Assembly: GCF_007197575.1 (NCBI RefSeq)
Contig: NZ_CP041616.1
Coordinates: 620,001 to 684,000 of the forward strand
DNA: 64,000 nt
Source: Ornithinimicrobium ciconiae
GTDB lineage: Bacteria; Actinomycetota; Actinomycetes; Actinomycetales; Dermatophilaceae
Direction: 5' to 3'
Of the stretch, positions 15,688 to 24,452 are shown piece by piece. Position numbers and translations under genes: made by a program. Under the pieces are notes generated by a model, which saw nothing but the letters and a program-made list of their open reading frames with translations, was not told the origin of the DNA and did not search any database. Position 1 is the stretch's first letter; each line of letters starts with the position of its first letter.

Positions 15688-17340
15688 TCAGCAGACGGTG
15701 CCCAGGTCCGCGAGCTCGTCGGTCTCCTCGGTCGTGGTCTCGGGTGCGTCCGTGGTCGCGCCCGTGGGGGCCTCGGTGGTCGGGGCCGCGTCGTCCGGGG
15801 TCGTCGCGGTCGACGTGTTGCCACCGGCCTCGACGGAGGGGGTCGGCTCGGGGTGCAGCGCCAGATAGACCTCGCGGCGGATCGCGGTGAAGTCTGGATC
15901 GGCGGTGTTGGTGTTCTTGGCGGTGAACGGCAGGCTCTGCATCGTCCCGCCCTGCACCCGCTCGACGAGGTCGGCCCAGGCGGGCAGCTCGGACTGGTCG
16001 ATGTCGACGGTGATGTTGTCGCCGGCCACGGACACGATCGCGGGATAGCGCTGCAGCAGCGTCATCGGGTTGACCTGGTCGATGAGGGCACCGACGACGC
16101 AGCGCTGGCGCCGCATGCGGGAGAAGTCGTCGCTGGTGACGCGCGAGCGGGAATACCAGAGGGCCTCGTCACCGGTGAGGTGCTGCGGGCCGACCTCGAT
16201 CCAGCCGCGCTCGCTGCCTTCGATGAGGTGGATGCCGCCGCCGGCGTCGGTGTAGGTCCGGCCGCCGATCGGCACGCGCTCCTGGACGTTGATGTCCACC
16301 CCGCCCATCGCGTCCACGAGGGCCTCAAAGCCGTCCAGGTCGATGATCACGGTGTAGTGGATGGGCTGACCGATGATCGTGGAGATCACCTGGCGGGTCG
16401 CCGTCTGCCCCGGGTTGGGGTCACCGGCGAACCAGCCGGGGTTCTCCGCGTGCAGGTCCATCGCGGCGGTCCAGATGCCGTTCATCAGGCACTCGTTGCC
16501 GCAGTCATAGGAGCCGCCATAGCGCTTGTGCAGCGGGCTGTTGGTCGGGATCGGCACGTTCTGCAGGTTGCGGGGGATGCCGAACAGGACGGTGTCGCCG
16601 GTGACCGTGTCGATGCTGGCCACCATCATCGAGTCGGTGCGGGTCCCCTCGCGGGTGTCCGCAGCGTCCGAGCCGAGCAGCAGCACGTTGACCCGGGGCA
16701 CCTCGGCCCACGGGTCGGGCTCGTCCACCGCGGGGCCGACGGAGGGCACGCCCGCCTGGTGCGGGCGCTCGTCAGCGCCAGTGAAGATCGTGTCGACGGC
16801 CGTGTTGTGCGCATCGATATAGCGCAGGCCCAGCGCGGTGGGCCCCGCGATCAGCAGGCACATGATGCCGGTAAAGACGGCCAGTCCCGCGCGCTGCCCG
16901 CCGGTCATCCGGCGCGGCCGGGCGGTCAGGGCGGTCAGGATGACCGACCCGATCCAGATCACCGCCCCGACGGCCAGCACGATCGCCAGGGTGCGCAGCA
17001 GGTCGGGCCGGGCGGCCAGGTCCAGCGCGGAGCGGAAGGCACCGTTGCGGATCAGATAGACGAGGGCCACCAGACCGCTGCCGACCGCGAGCACCAGCAG
17101 CGGTATGCCGATCATCCGCCGGCGGGTCGCGATCAGACCCGCTCCGGGCAGGAGAGTGCCCAGTGCGGTCAGCCCGTAGGCCCGCCCCACGCCACGGTTG
17201 GTCTGGGCAGCGAGGGCCGCAGCGCGGGTGGGGTGGTTGCTCGAAGGCAGCTCCCGTCGCCGGCCGTGGGGCGTGGTGTCGTCCGCCGGCCGGTTCCGAC
17301 GGTGTGGGGCCCCACCGTCGGGGGTGTCGTCGTGGGTCAT
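15688..17340 (-). CDS. LytR-CpsA-Psr (LCP) family protein
   Basis: A 550-residue protein attaching polysaccharides or teichoic-type polymers to peptidoglycan from lipid-linked intermediates. The N-terminus is cytosolic; about four hydrophobic helices lie between 60 and 195. The extracellular LCP domain begins at NVLLLGSDA (about 225) and contains DSMMVASID and the conserved PRN of FGIPRNLQ. The end of the domain has the Arg cluster around SRSRVTSDDFSRMRRQ. The last ~50 residues are a Thr/Pro/Glu-rich tail with a terminal Cys. It presumably anchors glycans such as that made at 27-64 kb. Confidence 0.93.
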   Translation of the reverse strand: MTHDDTPDGGAPHRRNRPADDTTPHGRRRELPSSNHPTRAAALAAQTNRGVGRAYGLTALGTLLPGAGLIATRRRMIGIPLLVLAVGSGLVALVYLIRNGAFRSALDLAARPDLLRTLAIVLAVGAVIWIGSVILTALTARPRRMTGGQRAGLAVFTGIMCLLIAGPTALGLRYIDAHNTAVDTIFTGADERPHQAGVPSVGPAVDEPDPWAEVPRVNVLLLGSDAADTREGTRTDSMMVASIDTVTGDTVLFGIPRNLQNVPIPTNSPLHKRYGGSYDCGNECLMNGIWTAAMDLHAENPGWFAGDPNPGQTATRQVISTIIGQPIHYTVIIDLDGFEALVDAMGGVDINVQERVPIGGRTYTDAGGGIHLIEGSERGWIEVGPQHLTGDEALWYSRSRVTSDDFSRMRRQRCVVGALIDQVNPMTLLQRYPAIVSVAGDNITVDIDQSELPAWADLVERVQGGTMQSLPFTAKNTNTADPDFTAIRREVYLALHPEPTPSVEAGGNTSTATTPDDAAPTTEAPTGATTDAPETTTEETDELADLGTVC

Positions 17341-17516
17341 GCATGCCTTCCGCGAGTCTCGTCCTCTTGAGTCAGACGCCCTGGGAGCGTGAGGACGTTG
17401 CGCCCTGAAGCTGTTGTGGGCTTCCTAGTGTGCTGCAGGTGAGTCTGGTTTGGTGAAGCCACCCCGGCGCGGGTAACCTGACAGCCGTTCCGCGGCGGTT
17501 ACTCCCGATGGGACGT

Positions 17517-17607
17517 GGAGGCGTCGCCTAGTCTGGTCTATGGCGCCCGCCTGCTAAGCGGGTTTGGGGCTACAACCCCATCGAGGGTTCAAATCCCTCC
17601 GCCTCCG
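17517..17607 (+). tRNA. tRNA-Ser(GCT)
   Basis: 91 nt with acceptor GGAGGCG/CGCCTCC, anticodon loop CTGCTAA (anticodon GCT), a long variable arm (TTGGGGCTACAACCCCA region), T arm GAGGG-TTCAAAT-CCCTC and discriminator G. A TTGGTG/TAACCT pair about 40-70 nt upstream may be its promoter. Confidence 0.95.
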
Positions 17608-17643
17608 CCGCAGCGCGTCATCGACGCGCCCCAGCAGATGAGC

Positions 17644-17672
17644 AAGACCCTCGGACGACATCCGGGGGTCTT
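17644..17672 (+). terminator. terminator after tRNA-Ser(GCT)
   Basis: Twelve-nt arms (17644-17655, 17661-17672) with one G-T mismatch and a 5-nt loop, ending in a T-rich TCTTTCTCG stretch. Placed 37 nt after the tRNA. Confidence 0.7.
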
Positions 17673-17697
17673 TCTCGTTGCCCCGAGGTGGAGCCGC

Positions 17698-17922
17698 TCA
17701 CACCGGCTTTCCGGCACTGGGGTCGACGTCCTCGGGCTCGGGGGCCTCCTCGGACGCGTCGGTGGACTCCTTCTCCTCCTGCGCCTCCTCGGCCTCGCCG
17801 TGGAGCACACGCTCCTCCATGGCGTCCACCAGCTCGGCGATGTCGCTGCCGGGCGGGGTCGGCTCGTCAGCGAGCAGGGGGCGAGTGTGGTCTTCAGGCC
17901 CGTTGGGCTCCTCAGAGATCAT
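17698..17922 (-). CDS. small acidic protein coupled to glycosyltransferase
   Basis: A 74-residue, highly acidic protein (Glu/Asp/Pro-rich) of unknown function. Its ATG at 17922 overlaps the upstream glycosyltransferase stop as ATGA, a strong sign of a real, translationally coupled gene. A short helix (DIAELVDAMEERVLHGEAEE) is the only recognisable structure. It may be a regulatory or scaffold peptide; no family is recognised. Confidence 0.5.
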   Translation of the reverse strand: MISEEPNGPEDHTRPLLADEPTPPGSDIAELVDAMEERVLHGEAEEAQEEKESTDASEEAPEPEDVDPSAGKPV

Positions 17923-19100
17923 CGGGGCTCCTCCTTGTCATAGATCGTGGCATCCTGCCACTGGTTTCTGAATGACTCCTGCGCGTGCGGTGGGAGCACG
18001 GTGGCAACGGCCTCGCGCAACAACGCCCGGAAGCGGGGCTCGGCAAAGGTCGCCACGTGAGCGTGGATCGCCTCCTCGTCCCACTCGTGGGCATCGGCCG
18101 CGCGCACGGCCGCCGCGATCTGATCGGGCACCGAGTGCTCAAAGAACAGGCCGGTCACGCCCTCCTCCACGGTGTCGAGATAGCCGCCGGCGCGCAGCGC
18201 CAGCACCGGCTTGCCGAACGCCCCAGCCTCCAACGGGGTCAGACCGAAGTCCTCCCGGGATGGGGCGATGAGTGCGCGGGCACCGGCATACGCCCACCGC
18301 ATCTGCTCGTCGGACAGGTCCTGCACGAACTTCACGTTCGACGGGGCCGACGCGGTCAGCGCCTCCCGCAGCGGGCCTGCGCCGATCACCAGCAGCCGCT
18401 CGTCAGGCATCTGCCGGAAGGCCTCCACGACCTTGTCGACGTTCTTGTAGGGCATCAGCCGGGAGACCACCAGGTGATAACCGCTCGGTGACCACTTGCG
18501 GATCCCACGGACCGCGCGCCGTGGCCCGTCGGCGGCGACCCCGTGCGGGGGCGGCAGGACGTCGGCCTGGATGCCATAGGCGTGGGCGATCCGGTTGCGC
18601 ACCACGGTGGAGTTCGCGAGATAGCGGTCCGCCGTCCCGGCCGCCCTCTTGTCCCACTGGGCCAGTGGCAGCTTCATCCCGTGGGCCACCACCGACTTGA
18701 GCCGGCTGCGGGGGCCGTTGCCGACATACTCATCGGTCAGATAGAGCCAGCGGGCGGGGGAGTGGCAGTAGACCACCTTGGCACCCCGGGAGCGGAAGCC
18801 GTGCGCCCAGCCGCTGGAGGAGGCGACGACCACATCCTCCGGGATCTCCATGCGGTCCGAGGTCGGCGCCAGCAGGGGCAACGCCAGGCGGTGGTGGCGC
18901 CGAAATAACCGGACCCGGTTGAGCGGGGACACCACCACGTCCAGGTCGGCGAACTCCGGATAAGTGTTCTCCGGGTCATAGAGCGTGGTGTAGATCCGGG
19001 AGCCGGGAAAGGCCCGGGCCATCGCCAGCACGACCCGCTCTGCGCCGCCCCGCTGGGTGAGGTAGTCGTGCGCGATCGCGATGCTCGGTTGCGCGGGCAT
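17919..19100 (-). CDS. GT4 glycosyltransferase, WbaZ-like
   Basis: A 393-residue GT-B glycosyltransferase. It opens with SIAIAHDYLTQRGGAERVV, the acceptor-binding signature of WbaZ-like mannosyl/rhamnosyl transferases. The C-terminal half has LVVSRLMPYKNVDKVVEAF and the nucleotide-sugar motif APSREDFGLTPLEAGAFGKPV (E-x7-E type). ATG 19100 overlaps the pckG stop by one base (TAATG), so the two genes are cotranscribed although metabolically unrelated. It is probably part of cell-surface glycan assembly. Confidence 0.9.
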   Translation of the reverse strand: MPAQPSIAIAHDYLTQRGGAERVVLAMARAFPGSRIYTTLYDPENTYPEFADLDVVVSPLNRVRLFRRHHRLALPLLAPTSDRMEIPEDVVVASSSGWAHGFRSRGAKVVYCHSPARWLYLTDEYVGNGPRSRLKSVVAHGMKLPLAQWDKRAAGTADRYLANSTVVRNRIAHAYGIQADVLPPPHGVAADGPRRAVRGIRKWSPSGYHLVVSRLMPYKNVDKVVEAFRQMPDERLLVIGAGPLREALTASAPSNVKFVQDLSDEQMRWAYAGARALIAPSREDFGLTPLEAGAFGKPVLALRAGGYLDTVEEGVTGLFFEHSVPDQIAAAVRAADAHEWDEEAIHAHVATFAEPRFRALLREAVATVLPPHAQESFRNQWQDATIYDKEEPR

Positions 19101-20932
19101 TAACCGAGGCGCTCCTGCAGGGTGGCGAACTCGTCCTCCAGCTGCTGGGGCAGGGAGTCGCCGAACTTGTCGAACCACTCGCGGATCAGCGGCAGCTCCT
19201 CGCGCCACTCCTCGGTGTCGACGGCCAGTGCGGCGGCCACCTGCTCAGGGGTCAGATCGAGTCCGTCGACGTCCAGGTCCTCCGGGCGCGGGATGAACCC
19301 GATCGGGGTCTCCTCGGCGCCGACGGTGTCCTCGAGCCGGTCGATGACCCACTTCAGGACGCGGGCGTTCTCCCCGAAGCCGGGCCACAGGAAGGAGCCG
19401 TCCTCGCCCCGGCGGAACCAGTTGACCAGGAAGATCTTGGGCATCTTGGACTCGTCGTGCTGCTTGCCGGTGCTCAGCCAGTGGCCGAGATAGTCACCGG
19501 CGTTGTAGCCGATGAACGGCAGCATCGCCATCGGGTCGCGGCGCACCACACCGACGGCGCCGGTGGCTGCGGCGGTCGTCTCCGAGGACAGGGTGGCGCC
19601 GAAGAAGGTGCCGTGCTGCCAGTCGCGGGCCTGCGTCACCAGCGGGACCGTGGTCTTGCGCCGGCCGCCGAACAGGATGGCCGAGATCGGGACGCCGTTG
19701 GGCTCGTAGTACTCCTGGGCCAGGGTGGGCAGCTGCTCGATCGGGGTGCAGAAGCGGCTGTTGGGGTGGGCGGCCGTGGTGCCGTCCTCGCCGTCCGCCG
19801 GGGTCCAGTCGTTGCCGTGCCAGTCGATTAGGTGCTCCGGGGTCTCCTCGGTCATGCCCTCCCACCACACGTCACCGTCGTCGGTGCGGGCCACGTTGGT
19901 GAAGATCGAGTGACCGGCCTCGATGGTGTGCATCGCGTTGGGGTTGGTGCCGTAGCCGGTGCCCGGGGCGACGCCGAACAGACCGAACTCGGGGTTGACG
20001 GCATACAGCCGCCCGTCCTCGCCGAAGCGCATCCAGGCGATGTCGTCCCCGACCGTCTCGGCCTTCCACCCGGGCAGGGTGGTCTCCAGCATCGCCAGGT
20101 TGGTCTTGCCGCACGCCGACGGGAAAGCAGCGGCGATGTAGTGCACGGCACCCTCCGGGCTGGTCAGCTTGAGGATCAGCATGTGCTCGGCCATCCACCC
20201 GTTGTCGCGGGCCATCACCGACGCGATGCGCAGGGCATAGCACTTCTTGCCCAGCAGGGCGTTGCCGCCATAGCCGGAGCCGTAGGACCAGATGGCCCGC
20301 TCCTCCGGGAAGTGGACGATGTATTTGGTCTCGCTGCACGGCCAGGGGACGTCAGCGACAACCCGTCCGTCGCCATCGCGCAGCGGGGCGCCGACGGAGT
20401 GCAGACCCTTGACGTAGTCGGCTTCCAGCTCCTCCATCTTCTCCAGGACGGGGGCGCCGACCCGGGCCATGATGCGCATCGAGGCCACGACATAGGCACT
20501 GTCGGTGATCTCGACACCAAACATGGGCTCGTCGGCCTCGAGGTGGCCCATGACGAAGGGGATGACATACATCGTGCGGCCGGCCATGGAGCCGGCGAAC
20601 AGCGGCTCGAGGGTGGCCTTCATCTGGACCGGGTCCATCCAGTTGTTGGTGTGACCGGCGTCCTTCTCGTCCGCCGAGCAGATGTAGGTGCGGTCCTCGA
20701 CGCGGGCGACGTCATCGGGATCGGACGCGGCATAGAAGGAGTCGGGCTTCTTGTCCTCGGCGAGCGCCACGAAGGTGCCGGCCTGCACCAGCAGGGCGTT
20801 GATCTCGCGGATTTCCTCGTCACTGCCGGTCACCCACACGACCTCGTCGGGAGTGGTCAGGGCGGCCACCTCTGAGACCCACTGCGCCAACTCGGTATGA
20901 CGGGTGGTCCCGCGGGTGCTGATCGTCGTCAT
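19100..20932 (-). CDS. pckG: phosphoenolpyruvate carboxykinase (GTP)
   Basis: A 610-residue GTP-dependent PEPCK making PEP from oxaloacetate in gluconeogenesis. The length matches the family. The P-loop-like kinase-1 motif [12 protein letters not shown], the metal-site region ([21 protein letters not shown]) and the guanine-binding area are intact. ATG 20932 (MTTISTRG) is preferred over an upstream in-frame extension that lacks family similarity. It is the first gene of an operon with a glycosyltransferase and a small acidic protein. Confidence 0.97.
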   Translation of the reverse strand: MTTISTRGTTRHTELAQWVSEVAALTTPDEVVWVTGSDEEIREINALLVQAGTFVALAEDKKPDSFYAASDPDDVARVEDRTYICSADEKDAGHTNNWMDPVQMKATLEPLFAGSMAGRTMYVIPFVMGHLEADEPMFGVEITDSAYVVASMRIMARVGAPVLEKMEELEADYVKGLHSVGAPLRDGDGRVVADVPWPCSETKYIVHFPEERAIWSYGSGYGGNALLGKKCYALRIASVMARDNGWMAEHMLILKLTSPEGAVHYIAAAFPSACGKTNLAMLETTLPGWKAETVGDDIAWMRFGEDGRLYAVNPEFGLFGVAPGTGYGTNPNAMHTIEAGHSIFTNVARTDDGDVWWEGMTEETPEHLIDWHGNDWTPADGEDGTTAAHPNSRFCTPIEQLPTLAQEYYEPNGVPISAILFGGRRKTTVPLVTQARDWQHGTFFGATLSSETTAAATGAVGVVRRDPMAMLPFIGYNAGDYLGHWLSTGKQHDESKMPKIFLVNWFRRGEDGSFLWPGFGENARVLKWVIDRLEDTVGAEETPIGFIPRPEDLDVDGLDLTPEQVAAALAVDTEEWREELPLIREWFDKFGDSLPQQLEDEFATLQERLG

Positions 20933-21107
20933 CGATACGCTCCTGTGCTCGTTGGCTGCGCTGCCAAACTCGTGGACCCAACCTAACGCGGTCCCTGAGC
21001 TGGGCACAGTCCGGACCGGGGCGGCCCAGCGTGAGGTCGGTCACCCCGATTTCGTGCGTGGGCCCAGACTCCGGTAGTCTCATCCCTCGTTGCCGTTCGG
21101 CAACCGT

Positions 21108-21180
21108 GCGCCCGTAGCTCAACGGATAGAGCATCTGACTACGGATCAGAAGGTTAGGGGTTCGAATCCCTTCGGGCGCG
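21108..21180 (+). tRNA. tRNA-Arg(ACG)
   Basis: 73 nt: acceptor GCGCCCG/CGGGCGC, D arm GCTC/GAGC, anticodon stem TCTGA/TCAGA with loop CTACGGA (anticodon ACG), T arm with TTCGAAT, discriminator G. The wobble A would be converted to inosine. Confidence 0.96.
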
Positions 21181-21218
21181 CTCGCAGTTGCGACCACTCT
21201 GTGTTGAGACAGACCAAG

Positions 21219-21250
21219 CGAGACGCCCCCGGGATGCCGGGGGCGTCTCG
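21219..21250 (+). terminator. terminator after tRNA-Arg
   Basis: Perfect 14-bp GC-rich stem (21219-21232 with 21237-21250) around a 4-nt loop, 38 nt after the tRNA. No T-run follows, as is common in actinobacterial terminators. Confidence 0.75.
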
Positions 21251-21389
21251 TGGTCTCTGGGGGCGTATGCCGGATGGCTGGCTCCGCGCGCTGACCGGCT
21301 CATCACGAGACGTTGACGATCGGTTGTGTGGGCTGGGCTGACTCCTCATCTCGGTTATGACTCAGCCAATGGGCTGCGATCGCGTCCAG

Positions 21390-21420
21390 CATCATGATGT
21401 TATGATGTTATGATGTTGTG
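21390..21420 (+). promoter_or_regulatory. vapBC promoter/operator, leaderless type
   Basis: A 10-bp palindrome CATCATGATG (21390-21399) runs into three tandem ATGATGTT units (21394-21417). The last TATGAT (21409-21414) is a good -10 box 6 nt from the ATG at 21421, so the transcript is probably leaderless. TATGATGTTGT recurs at the second vapBC (41605-41615). Confidence 0.6.
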
Positions 21421-21648
21421 ATGCGGACAACCTTGGAGATCGACGACCAGATCATGGCCGCGGCGCGTTCCCTGGCGCGCAGTCGCGGGATCTCACTGGG
21501 CGCAGCGGTCTCCGAGCTCGCCCGTCGAGGCCTGATGCGGTCGGTCACGACTCAGGTCGACATGCACTACAGTCCCTTCCCTGTCATGGCCGGTGACGAG
21601 TCGGTCCTGGTCACAGATGAGCTCATCGCGGACCTGCGCGATGACTGA
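21421..21648 (+). CDS. vapB: VapB-type antitoxin
   Basis: A 75-residue antitoxin. The N-terminus MRTTLEIDDQIMAAARSLARSRGISLGAAVSELARRG is a ribbon-helix-helix DNA-binding fold (strand plus two helices); the C-terminus with DESVLVTDELIADLRDD is the flexible segment that would block the toxin. ATG 21421 is favoured by the overlapping -10 box and by analogy with the second module. It overlaps the toxin gene by 8 nt. Confidence 0.85.
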   Translation: MRTTLEIDDQIMAAARSLARSRGISLGAAVSELARRGLMRSVTTQVDMHYSPFPVMAGDESVLVTDELIADLRDD

Positions 21649-22081
21649 ACGGCGGGTCACTCTCTTCGACGTCAACGCCCTCGTTGCCTTAGCTCTGACC
21701 ACCCATCAGCACCATCATGCCGCGCATCGATTTCTCAGGGCACTTGCGGGTCGATGGGCGACCACGCCACTCACCGAGTCCGGCCTTTTCCGGCTGCTGC
21801 TCAACCCGCTGGTCACCGGTTCCCAGCGGTCGGCGCCCGAGGTGATGGCCATCCTCCAGGGCATGCGTGCAGATCCGAGATGGACCTTCCTGGAGGACTC
21901 GACGGCCCTGGCGGAACCGATGGTTGACATCACGGTCCTCATGGGACACCGGCAGGTCACTGATCTGCACCTGGTCAATGTGGCAGCACGACACGACGGC
22001 GTGCTTGCCACCTTCGATGCCGCCATCCCGTCGTGGCTCGCCCCGAAGGATCGCCCCCGCACTGTCGTGATCCCAGCCTGA
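21641..22081 (+). CDS. vapC: VapC-type PIN-domain toxin
   Basis: A 146-residue PIN ribonuclease toxin. The acidic active-site residues are present: Asp in LFDVNALVAL (about residue 10), Glu in PLTESGLFRLL (about 46), Asp in GHRQVTDLHLVNVA (about 109) and Asp in VLATFDAAI (about 127). It starts at ATG 21641 inside the antitoxin gene. It is similar to the VapC at 41845, sharing GHRQVTD and LATFD, so the two modules are probably paralogous. Confidence 0.88.
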   Translation: MTERRVTLFDVNALVALALTTHQHHHAAHRFLRALAGRWATTPLTESGLFRLLLNPLVTGSQRSAPEVMAILQGMRADPRWTFLEDSTALAEPMVDITVLMGHRQVTDLHLVNVAARHDGVLATFDAAIPSWLAPKDRPRTVVIPA

Positions 22082-22149
22082 CTTGCCTGGCGCTGGTGCT
22101 CAGACGCCGGAGGCGACCAGTCGCGGCGCAGCGGAGGGAGCAGTCATGA

Positions 22150-22815
22150 AGGCTTCGGTCGAGGCAACGCGGGATTGACCGGCGGCACGGCCTCGCCGTG
22201 CTCGGTGAGATAGGCCTCGATGCGTTCGACGAGCTGGGTGCGTCGCCACATGCGTGCCTGGTCGAGGATCGTGTGGTCCCACTGGTTCGTCCCGGCGACT
22301 TCCGAGCAGGACGTGGAACACCCCCCATACCCTCGGGCACGGTGGTCGCCGAGGCGTCGACACCAGCGTCAAGCAGGTCATCCACCATGGCTCGACGGGA
22401 CTCCAGGTCCGTGGGGGACTGAGCAGCCAGGACCCGCCGCGCCTCATCAGCAGGGCTCAGCGCCTATCGAGCCCTGAAAGAGTCCGAGGACGGCGATGAA
22501 CTCCTGAAGGAGCTGCGCGAGAAAGGCTTCTCCCCGAGTGACCTTCAGCAGATGATCGATGCCACGACCGGCGTCAGTGCACCCGCCGTCCTCTGGCAGG
22601 TGACGGTCCCTGTAGAAGCCCTGGCCGACTTCACCAGGGGCCCGGTCCGGGTTGGTCAGGATTGCGCAGGCCTGGATGGAGAGCGCTATCTTCTTTCCGA
22701 GGTTCGCACGTTTCGCCGTGCTCTTCATCCTCAACCAGGTGGGCTTGATCGGCTGAAGAATGACCCGTGCAGGGCCACTCTGCGCGTGTGCCGTCGCATG
22801 CGCGCTGCTAGACAT
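22150..22815 (-). pseudogene. degraded stretch with gene remnants
   Basis: About 740 nt between vapC and the next gene hold no intact gene I can defend. On the minus strand, protein-like pieces occur in different frames: residues ending in RPKPS* (with WDHTILDQARMWRRTQLVERI, about 22153-22300), then AMVDDLLDAGVDASATTV (about 22320-22420), then a 92-residue frame ending at 22447. On the plus strand near 22460-22560 a charged helical stretch (ALKESEDGDELLKELREKG) is also open. The broken frames suggest one or more decayed genes, possibly of a toxin-antitoxin or mobile type; the identity is unknown. Confidence 0.35.
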
Positions 22816-22820
22816 ACCGG

Positions 22821-23372
22821 ATGAACCCGGTGTTCGCGCTCATCATGGGGGTGCTCTGGATGCCCCTGACGTTTGTCCTGGGCCGTCGCCTCGAATCGGA
22901 GTCGACTCCGCCGGAGCACCGAGAGGCATTGGCGCGACGCGTGACCGGAGGGTCCGCGCTCGTCATCCCCGGCGCCGCCACCCTGCTCCTCCTGCTCGGC
23001 TCGTGGTTTGCGGTGCGTGCGGGTGACGACCGCTGGTGGATGTGGCTGGCGGCGGGACTGCTCTTCCTGGTCAACCTCGTCCTTGCGCTGCGTCTGCGCC
23101 GCACGGTCACCGGACAGTGGCTCGGAGGCGGTCCGCGGGAGGCGGGTAAGCGGGCGCTCGCGGCACGCCTGGGCGGCCTGGCTGCCGTCTGCTACGTGGG
23201 CACCTATCTGACCGCCTGGGTCACGGGTCCAGAGCGGGCAGTCTGGGCCACGGTCCTCATGTGGACCCTTCTGGTCGCCTTCATGGTGCTCATCGTGGCC
23301 TGGGGGTTCCTGGTGATGTTCGCCCAGCAGGACGAAGCCTATGAGGAGTGGGAGCGGGATCGTGGGGCGTGA
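22821..23372 (+). CDS. membrane protein of unknown function
   Basis: A 183-residue integral membrane protein with about five hydrophobic helices: N-terminal signal-like helix 3-20, then about 45-64, 70-88, 108-128 and 137-163, ending in an acidic tail (DEAYEEWERDRGA). High GC and third-position GC fit the host. It is followed by a small overlapping reading frame at 23362. No family is recognised. Confidence 0.72.
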   Translation: MNPVFALIMGVLWMPLTFVLGRRLESESTPPEHREALARRVTGGSALVIPGAATLLLLLGSWFAVRAGDDRWWMWLAAGLLFLVNLVLALRLRRTVTGQWLGGGPREAGKRALAARLGGLAAVCYVGTYLTAWVTGPERAVWATVLMWTLLVAFMVLIVAWGFLVMFAQQDEAYEEWERDRGA

Positions 23373-23584
23373 GGACTCCGAGGACCGGACCGACTGGTGG
23401 GCCCAGGGCCCGCGATGGCGTGTGTTCGCCCGCGTGGGCCGACGTCGAGGAGCTGCGCGCGGACCCGCCCGATGCCTGGGCAGCCGACGTCCAGGCCAGG
23501 CTGGCCGACGGCTCGACGGTCACCCTGCCGGCCGTGCCGGCGGCGGATCTGCCGCGCTTGGAGGCGCTACGGTCAGAGGTCTAG
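23362..23584 (+). pseudogene. small gene with apparent frameshift
   Basis: GTG 23362 overlaps the stop of the membrane gene and opens a frame reading GREDSEDRTDWWAQGPRWRVFA; at about 23425-23440 the sensible continuation shifts by one base to ADVEELRADPPDAWAADVQARLADGSTVTLPAVPAADLPRL, ending at 23584. Both halves have coding-like composition and would make a ~74-residue protein. Either a real frameshift or a sequencing error; alternatively the second half is an independent short frame from 23348. Confidence 0.4.
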
Positions 23585-24427
23585 CTCGCTGGCCAGGGCT
23601 TCCAGGCCGGGCAGCGGGTCTTCTGTGGCGGGCAGCAGCTGGACGCAGACGTGGTCTGCTCCGGCGTCGAGGTGTCCCTGGACCGTCTTGGCCAGCTCGG
23701 CCGGTGTGCCGTGGGGAGCGAGCGCGTCGACGGCGGCGTCCGTGGCTCCGTCGTCCAGCTCGGCCGCGGTGAACCCGTGGGGCTCCAGCGTGCGGCGGTA
23801 GTTGGCCAGCGTCAGGTAGCGGGCCAGGAACCCCCGACCGGTCTCCCGCGCAACGGCGACGTCCGTGGTCGGCACGAGCCGCTGCTCCGGCGCCACGAGG
23901 GTTCCGGGGCCGACGATGTCGCGGGCGAAGCGCGTGTGCGCGGGCGTCGTCAGATACGGGTGGGTGCCGAGGGAGCGCTCGGCCGAGAGCCGGAGCGTGC
24001 GTGGACCCAGCGCCGAGACCACCCGGCGCTGGGCGGGCACGCCCTCGGCGTCCAGGGTGTCGAGATAGGTGACGAGCGCGGCATACGGCTTCTCGTATTG
24101 GTCACCCAGTGCCTCGCGGTGCCCGATGCCGATCCCGAGCACGAACCGGCCCGGGTGCCGCTGCTCGAGCCGGTGGAAGGACGCGGCGACCTCGGCCGCC
24201 GGGGACTGCCAGATGTTCACGATGCCGGTGGTGATGGTCACGTGCTCGGTGGCGTCGAGCAGCTGCTCGGCGATGCGGAGGTCCGCTGCGGGTGAGCCGC
24301 CGATCCAGATCGTGCCGTAGCCGAGCCGCTCCACGGCCGTGGCCAGCTCGGGCGTGAGCAGCACGGCTGCGCGCCAGAGTCCGACGCGGCCGAACGTGGG
24401 TGCGGCTGCCTGAGAGGCGGTGGTCAT
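23573..24427 (-). CDS. LLM-class (F420-type) oxidoreductase
   Basis: A 284-residue luciferase-like TIM-barrel enzyme. ATG 24427 begins MTTASQAAAPTFGRVGLW. Family features are ERLGYGTIWIGGSP near the N-terminus, ITTGIVNIWQSPAAEVAASFHRLE, and RFVLGIGIGHREALG. The C-terminus has AGADHVCVQLLPATE. Actinobacterial members usually use F420, but FMN cannot be excluded. It is shorter than many family members. It is convergent with the small frameshifted gene and 25 nt downstream of the sigma-partner operon. Confidence 0.87.
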   Translation of the reverse strand: MTTASQAAAPTFGRVGLWRAAVLLTPELATAVERLGYGTIWIGGSPAADLRIAEQLLDATEHVTITTGIVNIWQSPAAEVAASFHRLEQRHPGRFVLGIGIGHREALGDQYEKPYAALVTYLDTLDAEGVPAQRRVVSALGPRTLRLSAERSLGTHPYLTTPAHTRFARDIVGPGTLVAPEQRLVPTTDVAVARETGRGFLARYLTLANYRRTLEPHGFTAAELDDGATDAAVDALAPHGTPAELAKTVQGHLDAGADHVCVQLLPATEDPLPGLEALASELDL

Positions 24428-24452
24428 GGGGACTCCGATCGTGGGGACGGGC

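Noticed and set aside
15601..17370. 589-codon plus-strand open frame
   Set aside because: Shadow of the LCP gene on the other strand; the composition is Arg/Gly/Val-rich with no motifs.
21108..21250. tRNA-Arg as an integration site for the vapBC and the degraded stretch
   Set aside because: No repeat of the tRNA 3' end is seen downstream and there is no integrase.
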